Assembly: GCA_003344405.1 (NCBI GenBank)
Contig: NOWV01000009.1
Location: 186,001-250,000, forward strand
From: Trichoplax sp. H2
Lineage: Eukaryota > Placozoa > Uniplacotomia > Trichoplacea
Length of the DNA: 64,000 bases
Reading direction: 5' to 3'
This document shows positions 47,795-62,924 of the stretch, one piece after another. How positions within the stretch are numbered: position 1 is the stretch's first letter; each line of letters begins with the position of its first letter. The notes under the pieces were generated by a model. That model saw only the letters and a list, made by a program, of their open reading frames with translations. It was not told where the DNA came from and did not search any database. The position numbers and the translations under genes are program-made.

Positions 47795-50700
47795 ATGGCT
47801 GGCGTAACCAATGTAGAAGAATTTCGGTAAGTTTTCTCCTTAATCAATGTCGTAGCCATCAGTCTTGGTCATGGCGAATCGTTTTGATTATAATATTTGC
47901 CTTCATGAAACGTACTAGTAGTATCCACGTACAATTTACTGTATACCAGTCGTATGTTTTGCTAAATTGTTACTGCTAGTGTTGACATGGTGATGGCTTT
48001 CCAGTTTTCCAGTTACTGGATTGCTAGAGTTATTGCAAGGTAGTCATGAAGGAAGAGTCGCGAATTCATGCGTTCTAAGAATGTTAGTAACTGACATAAA
48101 GTTGAATTGGATGTCGAAGGCAAGTAAAATGGACTACTTTAGAAGGACGTTTACGTGTAAAGTACAGTAGGCTGCAGTCTTGCCCCATATTTCGACTTTC
48201 TCATCATACTGCACATCTCATTTAAAAAGTACTTTATAATTATAGAATACTAGCCTTCCTTGGTGGTCTTAGTTCAAGCTTATAAAGGGCAAATAAACCT
48301 CTCTAATTTAGTGTTGAAACTAGCATTCGAAGCAAGCCGAATACTACTTTAAATACAATAAGATAATTGGCTAGAGTATATATTGAACATGTGTAAATCT
48401 GCATAGTTCAAAACGTTGAAACGAGTCTTCCAAGTCAAATCGAATACAGTACTACTTCAAATGCAAGAAGATAATTGACTAGAGTATGTATTGAACATGT
48501 GTAAATCTGCATAGTTCAAAACGTTGAAACGAGTCTTCCAAGTCAAATCGAATACAGTGCTACTTCAAATGCAAGAAGATGATATGGTAGAGTATACCCT
48601 CTACCTGGCCAATCTGTATGGTTTTAAAGGTTAAAGATGGTATTCAAGACGAATTGAATATACTACTTCGAATACAATAATCTAGATGATATGCCAAAGT
48701 ATACATTAAGCATGATTAAATCTACATGATTAAATCTACATGATTTAAAATATTCAAATTAGCGCTCAGGCCATATCGAGTACTGTAAATGTAGCAACAT
48801 AATATCCTTGATTGCACATGAAAGATAAACTTAATTGACCTGGTTTAAAACGTTGAAGGTGGTATTCAAGGCGAATTAAACATCGCTTTAAATACAGTAA
48901 GATGATACTCTAGAATATACCTTGAATATACGTAAATCTACACGACTTAAAATATTGAAACTAGTATTCGAAGAAAAATCAAATATTACTCAAATGCAGT
49001 AAGATATCGTACTAGTATTTGCATTAAGCACGAGTAAATTTGCATGATTAAAAACATTCAAACTAGTATTTAAGGCGAACCGAATACTACTACAAGTACA
49101 GTACAATACACATTAGTGGATCTACTAGAGTGTACATTCAACACGGGCAAATTTGCATTGGCTGGAACATTGACTCTAAGCCTAACATTGAAACATTCAA
49201 ATGAAATGTGATAATGTACTAGAGATAGCGTCAGAATCGAATATTACTAATGCAAAAAGATGATAAGTTAAAGTATATGTTAAATACGAAACACTATCTA
49301 TACCTAGACTACTCAATCCTTGATTATTATCTCAAGAGCGAATCGTATTATTGACTACTATTACTAATTCAGTTTTTTTCTTCAGTAAACTATTAAGAGA
49401 CCCGGAAATACAACGTAATAAAGCAAAATATGGGTTAATCATCCGAAAAGTCATTGCCTGTATGACGCTAGGTACGGACGTTTCTTCCCTATTTGGCGAG
49501 ATGACGATGGTAAGAACATACGTGTGTGCATTCAGTAACCTTAGTGTTAAGCCCTAGTAAATTTACTACCTAAATGATGTAATTTTCCTATGAAATAGCG
49601 ACTACTTTAGTCAATTTAATACTAATACGTAATGAAAGCATACAATTCTCATCTGCAAAAGTGATACACCTTCTTCGTAGCACACTTTATAGCATATATA
49701 TTAGTAAAACATAGCATATTAGCATCTTGATTATCGCATAGGCATACATAAACCAGTAATTATCTATGATTCACGACTTATATTGCAGTTTTAATGCCAA
49801 TAATAATCTACTGTATATAATATATCAGTAATGGTTTATAGGATGCTTTGATTTTATAGTCCAAATTGATCAGCTGTTCAATGATTGAACGATTAATGTT
49901 CATTTTATATCAAAATCAAATTAAATTACCTATCGTATGCCTTTTAACTTTTCAGGCTGCAGCAACTGATGATTTAATCCAAAAGAAACTGGTTTACATG
50001 TACATTTGTCGTTACGCTGATCGCTTCCCAGATTTAGCAGTCTTAACAATTAATACTTTACAGAAAGACTGCAAGGATAACAGTGCCATTGTCAGAAGCT
50101 TAGCTCTTCGAAGTCTTTGCTCACTAAGGTAATGCCAATGATATTGTTAATAATGGACAAGACCAAAGCTCCTATATTTATAGTAACGGATGACTATTTC
50201 CTACGCTAACATATAGGCTATCAAATTTAATTGAATATATACGAGAACCTTTATTAAATGGCTTGACTGATGACAACTACTACGTTAGAAAGACGGCTGT
50301 AATGGGCTGTGCTAGTATATCTCAATTTTCACCCAAATTGATTAAAGGTTATCATAAAACTTAATATACTTTATCAATATAAATTTTATATTTAACATTA
50401 TGTACCCCCTTGCTAGATTTAGGAATAATAGATAAGTTATACGCAATGCTTAACGATCCTCATCCATTAGTAAGTACTTTCTGCTACATTACACGCCATA
50501 AATTATTTGTAAATTTATAGTTATCAATTTACCCTTTGAATAAGGTTATCTCTAATTGCGTTGTGGCGCTGAATGAAATTATGGTGGAGGAAGGCGGCAT
50601 TGCAATCAATAGAAATATTGCAAATTATTTACTAAATAAGTAATTTTGATCTTTCTTACTAGTAAAATTTTTCAAGAATCTACAATAATAATGAAATATC

Positions 50701-53422
50701 TCACCTATGTTATTAAATAACTCTATTCAATTTATTGATATCATTAGTTTAAGGCACTTTAACGAATGGAGCCAATGTTATATCCTCGATATATTAAATC
50801 GCTATAAACCAAGCAGCGAAGAAGAAATTTGTGATATTTTAGTAAGATTACTAGTTGTAACATATGCTGATACAATCTTATAAAGCAACCAATTACAAAA
50901 TGATATTTCTTACCTATTTCTTTTAGAATCTAATTGACGATCGGCTACAACAGGGCAATAGTGGAGTCGTATTTTCAGCAGCTAAACTATTTTTAACGTT
51001 AACAGAGTATTTTAAAGACATTCGTGATCATGTATTTCGTCGATTAAAAGGTATTGCAGTAATTTTAAGTAATAACAGCATCAAGACGAAATCTGTATGA
51101 ATATATATACAATATTGCGAGCTATCTTTATAACTTACATAGTTTTAAATATTTTTTATGTGCCGTAGAACCTATCTTAACTGTAATATCAGCTGGTCGT
51201 CCAGAGCTCGCTCATGTCTGTTTAAAGCATATCGAACTTTTACTCAATCAATCCCCGCAGTTATTCAGCAATAATTGCGATAGCTTTTTCTTCAGGTAAG
51301 TATATCCGTAAAATATCATATGCTACCTTTACATATATATATGCATAGTGTTGAACTATTCTGCAATATCGTTAGGTATAACGATCCGAATTATATCAAA
51401 TTACAAAAATTAAATATTTTAAGAAAGATTACTACACCGAATAATGCAAATAACGTCATCAACGAATTAAGGTATAAATTAAGCACATCAATACTGCTTT
51501 AACGTTAATAATGTGAAAAAAACTCTTTTTTAATGTCTTAGTAATTTCTATTTACTTCTTTATAGCTCCTATATTACCGACATTGATATTACAATTGCAC
51601 GTGAAGCAATCATTTGCATGGGTCAAATTGCTTTACAAGTAACTGAATGCTGTGAATACTGCATACAAAAGTTGCTGTCTTTACTTTCACTAGAAATTGA
51701 TTTTGTAACATCTCATACCTTACGAGTAATTAAAGGTATTGTTTAGATTTGAATTTCTTCAGCTTTATGAACTATAAATTTAAAAGTATCTTTACAACTA
51801 TTTCGTCAATTATCGTACCAACCCATTAGATATACTAAGAAAATATCCATGGCTAGGCGATATGGTTGCCCCAGAAATAGATCAACTGGATGATATATCG
51901 CAAGATCCTGATGGAAAATGCGCTTTGATCTGGATGTTAGGTGAACTTGGAGAGGTTTGTAGCATTGAAACAAACACTATTTATTACAGCATAAATTTCT
52001 AATTCATAACAATAGACAATAACATAAATTGCAGATAATAGAAAAGAGTCCGTATTTACTAGAAGAGATTATAGAAAATGTTGAAGAAGAAAGTTCCTCG
52101 GTAGTTAAGTTACACTTAATGACAGCAGCCATGAAATTGTTTTTTAAAAGACCGCCGGAATGTATTGCTTTGCTCGGTAGATTGCTCGAACATATTATAA
52201 GTAAGTTTTCTCTACTTTTAAAATTGTGCTACACGCACCGGCTTGCGAGCTTAATTATGAATTGATCCATAAACGTAAATTAATAATTATTTGATGACTA
52301 GACGAAGAATCTGACGTAGATGTTCGTGACCGAGGATTATTTTATTACAGGCTTCTAAACCATGACATCAACAAGGTTACATAAAATTGCTGTCGATTAT
52401 TTGTTTTCACTATTCGTAACATAACTTAGCTTTTATTACTTTGTATAAAATGCAGGCTGAACAAGTTATTTCTACGTCAAGAAAAGAAATTTCAAGATTT
52501 ACAGAGGATGATAATATTGATTCAAAGGTAGATCTGCGGCGTATATTTCAGTGCAAATTGCGCACTGTTGAATGCATCAACAGCGAATAAATGATAAATC
52601 TTCATTTTAAGGCTATGAAGTCATCAAGCTTCAACACTCTAGCTGTTCTATTCAATAATAAAGATTTGCATAAGGAACTGAATGCTCACAACCAAGCCGT
52701 GAATATTTCCTTACCAATTGAAAATATTGATCAATATCAAGTAATTATTGCAGAACTATTACTCTAGTACGGCATTTCATCATATAACTAGCTCGTCACA
52801 TCCTGATATCGACACTGAAAAATCTTTCACAGAAAAAGGAAGATCTACCGGATATATTTTCTCTGAACTTGCAAGCTAAACTATCGCCGGCCGAATTTGA
52901 AAAACAGTGGTTTTCTATATCTCATAGGTCTGTATTTTATATATTATATCAATATCGTTTTACATCACTGGTTTATGATTACAATACGTACGTAATTACA
53001 TTAATAAAAATTTCTTGGACATTATCCTCAATATACAGCATTACAATTACATATAACTTGAAAGAAAAGAAGACTCCACAGGAATTTGAACACTATTTTA
53101 CATCTTTGGGAATATTCACCATTGCAGCCAGTAAGCCTGATCAATACCCAATAAAATATTTCTTTTTTGCACAGAAGGTAAAAACTCGTAAAGCAACTTG
53201 AAGAATGACTTAAACATTAAATGTGTATTGATCATCTTCATAATCCAGTTGCAAATCGTTTTTCAGGAACCAAGCGAAGAAAATATCCTGATAGAATGCA
53301 ATGCTGACTTTACCAATCTAACTGTATCTATGAACGTGAAATGTCCGAATTCATCAACGATTAACGACCTCCAAATTTTTATAGAAAATAAGCTGCAGAT
53401 AGCAAATTGGCTAGTAAATTGA
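47795..53422 (+). CDS. AP4B1: AP-4 adaptor complex beta subunit
   Basis: Beta-type large subunit of the AP-4 coat that sorts cargo at the trans-Golgi network. Nineteen exons: 47795-47826, 49386-49509, 49956-50128, 50217-50347, 50417-50469, 50545-50639, 50748-50841, 50927-51050, 51169-51295, 51376-51471, 51566-51735, 51830-51954, 52035-52200, 52302-52375, 52456-52527, 52612-52740, 52833-52927, 53039-53177, 53267-53422; 724 residues, near the family length. The HEAT-repeat trunk reads [89 protein letters not shown] and [14 protein letters not shown] short hinge ([12 protein letters not shown]) follows and the C-terminal platform starts at [14 protein letters not shown]. The APNYIKLQK-type and short-hinge features suit AP4B1 rather than AP1/2 beta. 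No classical clathrin box was seen. Confidence 0.95.
48300..49290. repeat. Minisatellite-like array (about 108-bp unit) filling AP4B1 intron 1
   Basis: Units contain GTTGAAACGAGTCTTCCAAG, AATCGAATAC.ACTACTTCAA, TAGAGTATATATTGAACATG and GTAAATCTGCATAG. Two units around 48407-48620 are nearly identical at 108-bp spacing; the rest are diverged. The array makes this intron (1.56 kb) the longest of the gene. Confidence 0.85.
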
Positions 53423-53481
53423 AGAAAGCGTGAGTGATATTGTGATTTACTAAGAAATTAAACTATATTTGTCGAGTACAT

Positions 53482-56400
53482 TTAGCATCGCGAGAGATCA
53501 AAACTTCCTTGTGGCATCGACTTTAATTTGAAGTCTTCGCTAATTAAGCGACTTTCATCAGAAAAACTTTCCACGCCATCTCTCGCTTTCGATAACTCAG
53601 CCAACATAGCTATCTGTGTTTGTAAAAGTGTTTTTACTTTATTATTTTGTAATATAGGGAATTGATCACTATCTAATATACTAAATTACTCTTAAATTAT
53701 TGACCAAATCAATCCTATTTTAAGGTTTATAATTTATTCGTTACCTTTGATGAAGTTTTCGTTGTTCTAATAAAATGTTCATATTTTTTTAACTTCTGGT
53801 TGTCAACAGTATTGTGAAATGCTTCTGCTAATCCCTACATAATTCAACACTCATTTAGGCAATTTAATCAAGCCACTTACGAAAATGAATAAATTTTACA
53901 CGCGCATGCATGAAATTGAAGATACTAACAAGGCTTTTAGAACTGCGTTTAGAATTGCTTTCAAATCCCACTGAATTCGTTGTAGATTGCTGACGACTTA
54001 GTGAAATACTGCCAGTACTAGTTGATCTTATTCCCGCACATAATATGCATACAAATTGCCTTGAGGGTAACGAAATTTCTAAACATTTGATATGGAACAT
54101 GTGACCGCAGCTACATTTATGGTAATGAAATATTTGAAAAAAAAAAGAAGTCGTAAGATTACATATTATCGTACAATCATACAGTAATACCGTAAAAGCG
54201 ATAACTCAAAGATTAAGCTTACTTAAAAACAGCCGCTTCATCATCAAGCCGTTCTTTATCAGATAAAAGTGTTCGCCTGCAAATCTCACAAAAAAATCGA
54301 CCAGGTTGAATGCCTTTTTTGTTATTGACCTCAAAACTTCTCAATGAAGTATAGAGATCTTGCGACAATAGTTTAATAGTTGATGTCAGCAATGTCTACA
54401 AGAATGTAATACAGATTTAAAAATTAAAAAATAACACTCAATCACTCTGTAGAAAATTGATAGATCTTACTTCCTCGTAAATATACGTATCCAACAATCC
54501 TAGTATTAAGGATTTAATGTCTCCAAATTTGCTATTATAAGAAGAGTCCTATACGTATTTTAAATCGGAATAATAAATTGTAAAATACTTGCTCTAAATG
54601 ACAAATCAATGTAAATATATATTTATATAATGAGTTACCATCATAATTTTTCGAAGAACTTGCGGAATCGAAATAAAACCCATCATGTTATTTAAAACAA
54701 TATTTGCCATATTCATAAAGACTTAAAATAAGAAATAGACAGATATCGACGTTAATAATTTTGTTAATAATGCTAACCATATATCACTAAATAATAAAAG
54801 ATCGTATCCGACTTACCTTCAATAGAATCTTGGCTAAAATTTTCCTTTATTGCCTGGGGTACAAGCACAACATCCAGTAATTCAAACCAAATAGCCTAAT
54901 ACATTAGTGAAGGCAATATATAGCTTTTGACGGATATATTTCATATTATAAGTTTTGTAGCTTGGTATAAAACAATAGTCTTACCTCTCGTCGTGCTTGA
55001 ACAATTTTATTAGAACCTCGTTTGCAGAATTTTACAATGGCATGTAACATGCTTTCCGTTTGAGTGATAGATTGATCTAATTTCAGTTCATCGAGAAATC
55101 ATTATACTTCACGAAACCGTTTAATTATCTATTAAGGCTTCTTGTGTATAATCTTAATTAAAATCTCTCGTTCCCCTATTACAACAATCTCAATATCCAT
55201 CTATTCGTCTAAATTACCCATATTTTCTCTTGAAAGATTGCCGACTCTGCAGGCTTTCGTTAATTCCGAAAACTTTTCGTTAAAATCCTAATATTCCAGA
55301 GGGCAATATATTTGACATATTTATACATATCTAGTCTATACTGGTATTTTATTGACATAAATTTACTAAATACATACCTTAATAATTAAGTGAAATGCTT
55401 CTTCAATTTCTCCAATAAGTTCAAGTAAGTAAGCCGTAGCGTTCATTACCTTGAACTGACGACATATCTAGATATGAAATATAACACAGTCAATATAGTC
55501 ATTATCAGGTTTTAAATCCCATTTAAATCGCTGTTACCTTTAGTGCAACTTCCGGTCGGTATCCTTCTATAGCTTTTAAATGTGGATAAACATCACCCGG
55601 ATTATATCTACATAATAACTCGATGTATTTTTCATGAGACTCAGGATCAGATACGATGTCGGATTTCGTAGCCAAAACACCCGTACTGAATATACCAAAT
55701 AACATGTTAGAATAGAATTTAATGTGCTCACATGTAAAGATCCTGCTATGAGATATAATACAATAACACTAACTTCCCATTATAAATACCATCCAATAAA
55801 CTAAACAGAACTTTAGACTCTCCCTGAATAAGACGAATCGATGTGAGGATACTCGTGGATAATAACATACCAAAAAACATAACTTAAAATCGCTCTAAAT
55901 ACAAACCATTAATTGTATCATAAGAGTAGGTAAATCAATCTTAAAATCAACAGCAAGCAAGCGCGCTGCAGCTATATTGTCTACACTTAATAAATCCTAA
56001 AAAAGAAATTAACTTCAGTTATTTCTAGAGCTACTATAATGAAGAAGTAACATCATAAGTGTACCTCAATATGTGCAAGTACAATTTTTTTCATCTCAAC
56101 TCTATCGAACTCGATAATTTTTTCATCTTGAAGAAAGCCATTGATATAATCAAATACTAAATCCTGGGTATTAAGATACATTTATATCAATTATATGTAA
56201 TTAATGAAGATGACTAAATAAAAATCCTTTTGAAATAACTCTTACACCTCATAATCTTTTCATACCTTACGACTATCGTCTCTCCAATAGCATGATAATA
56301 CATTAGCCAATTGTCCTTTTTGCTCATATATAACCTGACATACCTGATAGCTAATGGAATACAATTACAAATATTTATGGTACACCATGCATTTCCCTAC

Positions 56401-59400
56401 CTACTTATTTAATCAAATTTGCAGAATACGTACAATCTAGCACTCTCTGCCAGATAAAGCAATTTTTCTTCGTTATACTGCCGTAGACAACCACTAACTA
56501 GCAGATCCAGCAAAGCCTGTGAAGATACTATCGTAAGTACTTACAATTAATTACTAATAATAATTTGCTGAATAGATACCTGCTGACGTTCCTCCATTCT
56601 AGTCTTATCCATAGCATTACATAAATACTCTAAGACCTAAGATTTGTTCGAGATAAGTAGATTTAAATATCAGCTTCACTAAAGTTGTAAGTCCTCAATG
56701 TACTGTACTGTAATTTTTAATTACTCACCTGATCAATAAGATGGCTGCTTATTATAATGTTAGATTGTGGTTTTGCAACTTGTCGAGCTATAAATGTAAA
56801 CAGATTCCTAATTTCTTCCACCTAGACAAATTTTAATTTAAAAGTACTGAATAAAAATTTGCAACACGTGCAGATGAATGTACAAGGTAAACAAGGTACT
56901 TACATTACTCTGCGTAGGCTCAAGCATCACTTCTAGTAAGATATCAATAACAAGTTGCCGTCCATCAATGGCTCTATGAAAATTCAATTAAGAAATGAGG
57001 TGTTAGTATACATCAAGCTATCAATCCCATAATTATCCTGCACTATCTCTGACATACACAAAACCACTCTCATTAATCCCAAAGTCCTCGTCTTCAAATG
57101 CCTGACAATTTTAATTAAAATCAACAATTAATACCACCTATTTATTATTAACCAGCAAACTTATGAAGAGTAAACTTACTAAAGCCAGAACGTTAAGAAA
57201 TTCACGGGAATCGAACTTTAAGAAAGTACGAAAGCGTGGGTATGATTTCCTTTCTAGATAGTTTACGCGTATTGATAGTGACAAGATCAAGATTGACATC
57301 AAAATTGACATTATAATTTAGCTATAAAACACCGTACCGTTGCGATCATCTACTGTTTTCAAGATCAAAAAGTGAAAGACCTGAAAAATACATCAGCATT
57401 CAATTACTTACTTTCGAAAAGATCAAGTAGTATACTGTATATCTTACAACTCCCAATTAAACTTAAAATACCTGACTCTTCACAATCTTAGCCAGATCAT
57501 CGTCAATTCTACCAACCGGATAGGCTCTACCAGCAAGGCATGAGCTTATTGTACCATAAGAAGTATTAGTAAGGATTAAACAATGTTAAGGGCATTAAAT
57601 GAAATACTAAAACTACATCAATAATTATTAATTACCTAATAAAAACGAGCAATTTGTAGCCAATTTCACATTCTTTATCTAAAATGAAAGCTCCCAATAA
57701 ATTTTACTCTAATAATAGAACATGATACAGTTGGTAAATAGTTTACCCGTTAAAATTGGTACTCCAGAATTCAATTTGTTCCGAATAATCTTGTATAATT
57801 CCTGAATATAAAATAAAAGTATAAAAGTGTGTCATAACTTTGAATCTAAACACCAAACTAAAATGTTAGATGTACCTCCACTGGTGTCATGTAATCCTTT
57901 AGTCCTTGAGCGTATACGTAGATGATTGCATCATATAAGCCGTACGTCCAACATAGATTCACAATCTGTGCCGAATAAATCAGGCAAGATTATTAGTTCA
58001 CAGTGTCCGAAGTCACGATGAAAGCGTATATTAAGAAGTGAGTAATATAACCTGATGAAAATCCATTGATGTTACTTGTAGATGAAGTATACACTGCTCA
58101 ACTCTATCCAGCATTTCTCTGTTTTGATAATATTCTATAAAAGGTAAAGAAAAAATTATTATAAATGTCACTTGAAGCTGAAAGAAAGTATCTAAAACTT
58201 GCCTACAAAATCTTTCATCACAATTGGACTAAGACAAACCAACCTGAATAAGAACGAAGGTAAAGATATTAGGAACAGCAAACTACAGTACTGTACGCAC
58301 TATAAGCAGAATTTAGAACAATATTACTTATCAGCCAATATATAAGGTTCCATGCTTTCCAAAAATAATTCCTGATACTGAACGCTGCCAATAAACCTTC
58401 CATAGATCTCTCCAAATAGGAAATCACTGCAGAGCGAATAAAATCGAAATCAACTGAATATTAAACACTTGACTTTTCTGTCATGAAGATGTAGACATAC
58501 GTTCGATTTATCATTATGCAGTAGTCGAGGCATGTTGGTAAAATATGATCCTATATAGTAATAAAAGGCACATTACCACTCTGTCAGTGCAATACGAATT
58601 TGAAATTGATATAACTCTATCTTACCGCAAAATACAACTCAGTATCTGTCCCTTCAACAGTTTCTTGATGAATAAACTGTAGTGCAGAATCGACAAACTG
58701 CGAGAGCAACTTGATTATCTGTAGTTAATAGTTGTCAAAATAGTTTGTATCATTTGTTATAATTAAATCGATGGTGATATGGCATTGTTATATCAATACT
58801 GTTGTTTAGAGCTACGAATAATCTAATTTATTAATGAGAATAATCGAATTATAGCATCCTTATACCTCATCGGCAATAATAGTCTGTCTTTGTTCATCAT
58901 TACTTGGTAAGCCTGTAATTAATAGCGCAACATTTCGATAACAGTTTAGATCACTGCATAATGTTGAATACGCAAATTCTGAAATAGAAATTACTTTTCA
59001 ACTTCCTACCTATAGTACATTTGGCTCTGTCGTCATAGAAAGCTAAAGCCTGTGCTAATGCCTCTGAATATTTATTTAGTTCTACGAAATAATCTATCCT
59101 CTATAGAGCAAATAATATCAGATTAAGTAAAATTGAATAACAAATCGTAATATAATTTCATTAAATTACCTCTTTCCAAGTTCTCAATCGAAGAACGTAA
59201 ATAGCCTGAGACAAGAATTTTTTACAAAATCAATATAGCATTAACGTGAATATCTTTTAACACTATATATAACCATTAGTAGATTTTATTATATTCCATA
59301 TTACCTTAGTGCCTGCAAGCGCGATCTCTCCCCGAAACGAAACGACAGTGCTAAAAAATGCTCGCCTATGACAGGCAATCTATGCAAATAAAATCAAAAA

Positions 59401-62400
59401 TTTTACGCGAAATTAATCAACCAAAATCTTTCAAAAATACTAAATTTAATAAAAATATTATACCAATCTCTCACTGATCCCTTCTACTGACGTGGAAGAT
59501 CGTAAATAACTCGGCGTAACTAACTCTATAGCAGCGGTGTCAATAATCTAAAAAAGTTTGATCGTATATAAATTATATTATTATATATATATATACATAT
59601 ATATTTCTATATTCGTGGCAATCATCCTACTATAAGTTACCCACCTCTAACTGCTCTTCTGATTTTATATAAATTACTCGAGCCTTACGATTAACATCAA
59701 CTATTACTAATAAATGAGGCGTCATCCACTAAATTAGATGAAGAAGGCGCAATAAATGTGAGTAGCGGAGCAATCTACAATTACTAAAAATAAAGTTAAT
59801 GAATTTAAATTAAAGTACATGGATAGTCGATAACTTGACGGGTAATCCAAGTTTCTTCAATTGGAATAATCTGATGTGATATCTGTCATCAAGAACAATC
59901 TATCGAAATAATAACATTATATCAAGCATGGTACGAGTACATCAATTACAGTATTGACCAAGCAATTAAACCACCTGATAAAATACTATCATTTGGCCCC
60001 TTCCGACGGCTAAGACCTATTATTTATTACAATCGATTAAAAATTAATTATTTTCTAATAATACTGAGCTGGTCTTAAGTGAATACTTAAACAATAAACT
60101 AAATTCATAATACAGTATACTGTAGATTGTAGAATGTTTACAATTTCTGTCAACATACCGGCTCCATAACTTCACTATTTCCATCAGTTTTAATTAAACT
60201 AAACTGCCAAGATAAAGCTGGTATATCATCCTCATCAGCTTTAATAGGAATTGTAAGCAACACTTTAGGCTCAGGCTTTAGAGCTACAAATACGATCTAA
60301 AAGAAAAATATAGCGTTAGCTACCTCCTATTTCCATGAAAATATCGTATCTGTTAATTTTTAGCTTATTCAATCAGAATAAATTAGCACCAAAAAAGAAA
60401 CATTCGTACTCGCAATAATGTCGTCATAGCAACAATTTGTAGATTGCTAGCTCGGTGATTTTTTCTTTTCTCCTCTATGTGTAAGGGTTCCAGGGAACAA
60501 ACAGTGGCATCACTGCGTGATATTTAAATTAGTCGCTTGTTAGAATCGAACGTGATCGAGAGATACTTTAATATATTCCGATAATTATCTAGTGCTATCA
60601 TGGTGGAAACAATACCTTCCATCTACAATAATTCTTTTATTGTAACCACGAATCCCCATTTTACGGCTAAACATTAAGTACATGATCAGATAGTAGCAAC
60701 AATATGAATTACGATCATCTAGGACAGCCTCTCAACTACTCACGTAAATGACAAGGTATATGCAGACCCGCTTGCATCACTAAATATGGCTAGAGTTGGG
60801 TCATCCGTAAACTAAAATCGAAAGAAGCAATGATGTGAGAGCAAATCTAACTTGAAATACTTACACAATAATAATAATAAATGCTATCAACCTTTAATTG
60901 TAAAACTGTTAGAGGAGGGTGAGCGCTTGTTAAATTTCTTATAATTTCCCCTTTTTGAGTATCCCACATAAAAATCTAAATGGTTTTAAAATAGTTTTCA
61001 TGAATTTTTAGTATACGGTATTACTTATGCCCATAAGCGCTAAGAGAAGAACACTAATTAAAGCAAACCTGCCCATTCTGATAACCAGTTAACAACCTTG
61101 ATCCATCAGTATTAAAATCAACGGCAGTAACTGACCCTAAATGTATTGCTAGAAAGTAACAGAAGAATTGGTATACGAGTACACAACAATGAAATGGAAG
61201 GATACGACTATTTAAATATACCAGATTTTTTCCCTCCTAGAACATGCTTTAAGTTTTCACGTAGATCAAAGACTAAAGTTAAACCATTCATTGTTCCAAT
61301 TGCAACCAGAGATGACAACGCCTAAATAAGTTAATATTAAGAACAATCTATAGAACTTTACTCAGCTCAACACATTGCTCAGTTAACAATAGGTCAACAG
61401 TCATTGTTTTTATATACTGTACTCACGACGACAGTAGGTGCTCCAACTTTCTGTACTGACTATAAATTGAGAGAGTGTTGAATTCATGTTTAATCATGTA
61501 AAGCAATATGGTAATGAAGTGAAAACGATTTTGCAATAACGATATTTCAATTATATCTATATTACCGATTTTTTGCATATTTGAGCAGTTAAAGTCTGTA
61601 ACTTAGACACTTTGACAATTGAACCAGAGACATCATGCTTGACCAATAACTTTTTTCCATGCCTTTTAATAACAATTTTTTAATTATCATTTAATTCAAT
61701 TTTAAAAGGCAAAAATCTTTAACCATTACTTTATCCAACAGAATATTGTATGCTGTCTACAAGTACATACGATTTATGTCTCCGACGCGAATCAAATGGA
61801 GCAGCAGATGTGCTTGCTCCAGATTCTGAATTGCTATGCCCAGATTTAGCGGACTGATTATCAGAAGTTTCTGATCGAATATCAAATCCTAACTCATCTG
61901 TAAGGAAAGGATCATCCACTGACTAATAATATAAAAGCTTCAATTAGACAACATTTATGTTTGTACTCCTTAGTAATAAAAACTATATTCAATTCCGTAT
62001 TTACTAATACAGACTATCTAGTAATAGAATTAAAAGTATCATGAGAGTAATTATGAAATCTATAAGGAAATAATGTAGCCTACAATACAGATGGAGGGAA
62101 GGTTCTGATCATAGATCTGAGATGTTATCTCTATATTATTATAATACGAATAGAAGTCCAGAAAATACCTCATTTAGTATACTATCCAATGTAGGCAAAT
62201 CTTGCATCGCCGGTAACTCAGCCTCAAAATCATCTGGAGCCTATATGAAAATAGTGGATATTCCTTTAGCATCATATACGAGTATTATTCTAAGCTTCTT
62301 CATTAAATTAATGATGTAATCAACTACGGTCGGTACAGCAATTACAAATACTTTCTCGGTAACAAACATCACATACGATTACTTCGATAATTATATTGCT

Positions 62401-62924
62401 GTATCGGATATTTATTTCATACGTAAATAATATTATATTTGCAAGATCATTCATTCATTAAAAATAGTACTTTGGTAAGTCATCGATTTTTAATTATTAA
62501 TAAACAATCACATGCGCAATAAGAATAATCCTGTAATACTGTACCTGTAAGATTGAATCTAAAGACGGCAAATTGTCAACCTGTTGTAAATCTGATTCAA
62601 AATCTTCTGGCTGTTTATAAAATGCATAAAAAAAAATTATCAAATTTCAATCTTAGCAAAACTTGCAACCTAGATCAATTCCTACTGGACTTTGAGCTAA
62701 CTTACAATATCATCGTCTGCTTCCAATAAAGAGGTCAGGTCAGAAGCAGGGTCGTAAGTTGTCGTAGTTGTTCCTCCAGCTGAAATAGCTAAACTAGCCA
62801 CATCGTTTTCAAGATCGATTAAAAATGGATCTGCTTCGTTAGACTCTTGAAGAATCTCATCAGCAGTCTGCAATTCTTCTTCTGAATTAAAGTAATCTTG
62901 ACTGAAATCGGGCAAAGCAGTCAT
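53482..62924 (-). CDS. VPS8: VPS8, CORVET tethering complex subunit
   Basis: Rab5-binding subunit of the CORVET complex, acting in early endosome fusion. The gene has dozens of short exons; anchors are exon 1 62924-62706 (MTALPDFSQDYFNSEEEL), 62610-62545, 62240-62169 (LPTLDSILNE, a motif of animal VPS8), 61922-61740, WD40 beta-propeller exons around 61330-60870 (MWDTQ, LTSAHPP), a long alpha-solenoid over about 60300-54400, a RING-type zinc site split over 54395-54223 (FFCEIC) and 54110-53900 (CGHMFHIKCLE, VCILC), then 53834-53745 and a last exon ending KSMPQGSFDLSRC with TAA at 53482-53484. Zinc ligands fit C-C...C-H-H-C...C-C. The final splice junction (53745 to about 53700) could not be phased; an internal donor in the preceding exon may be used. 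Confidence 0.88.
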
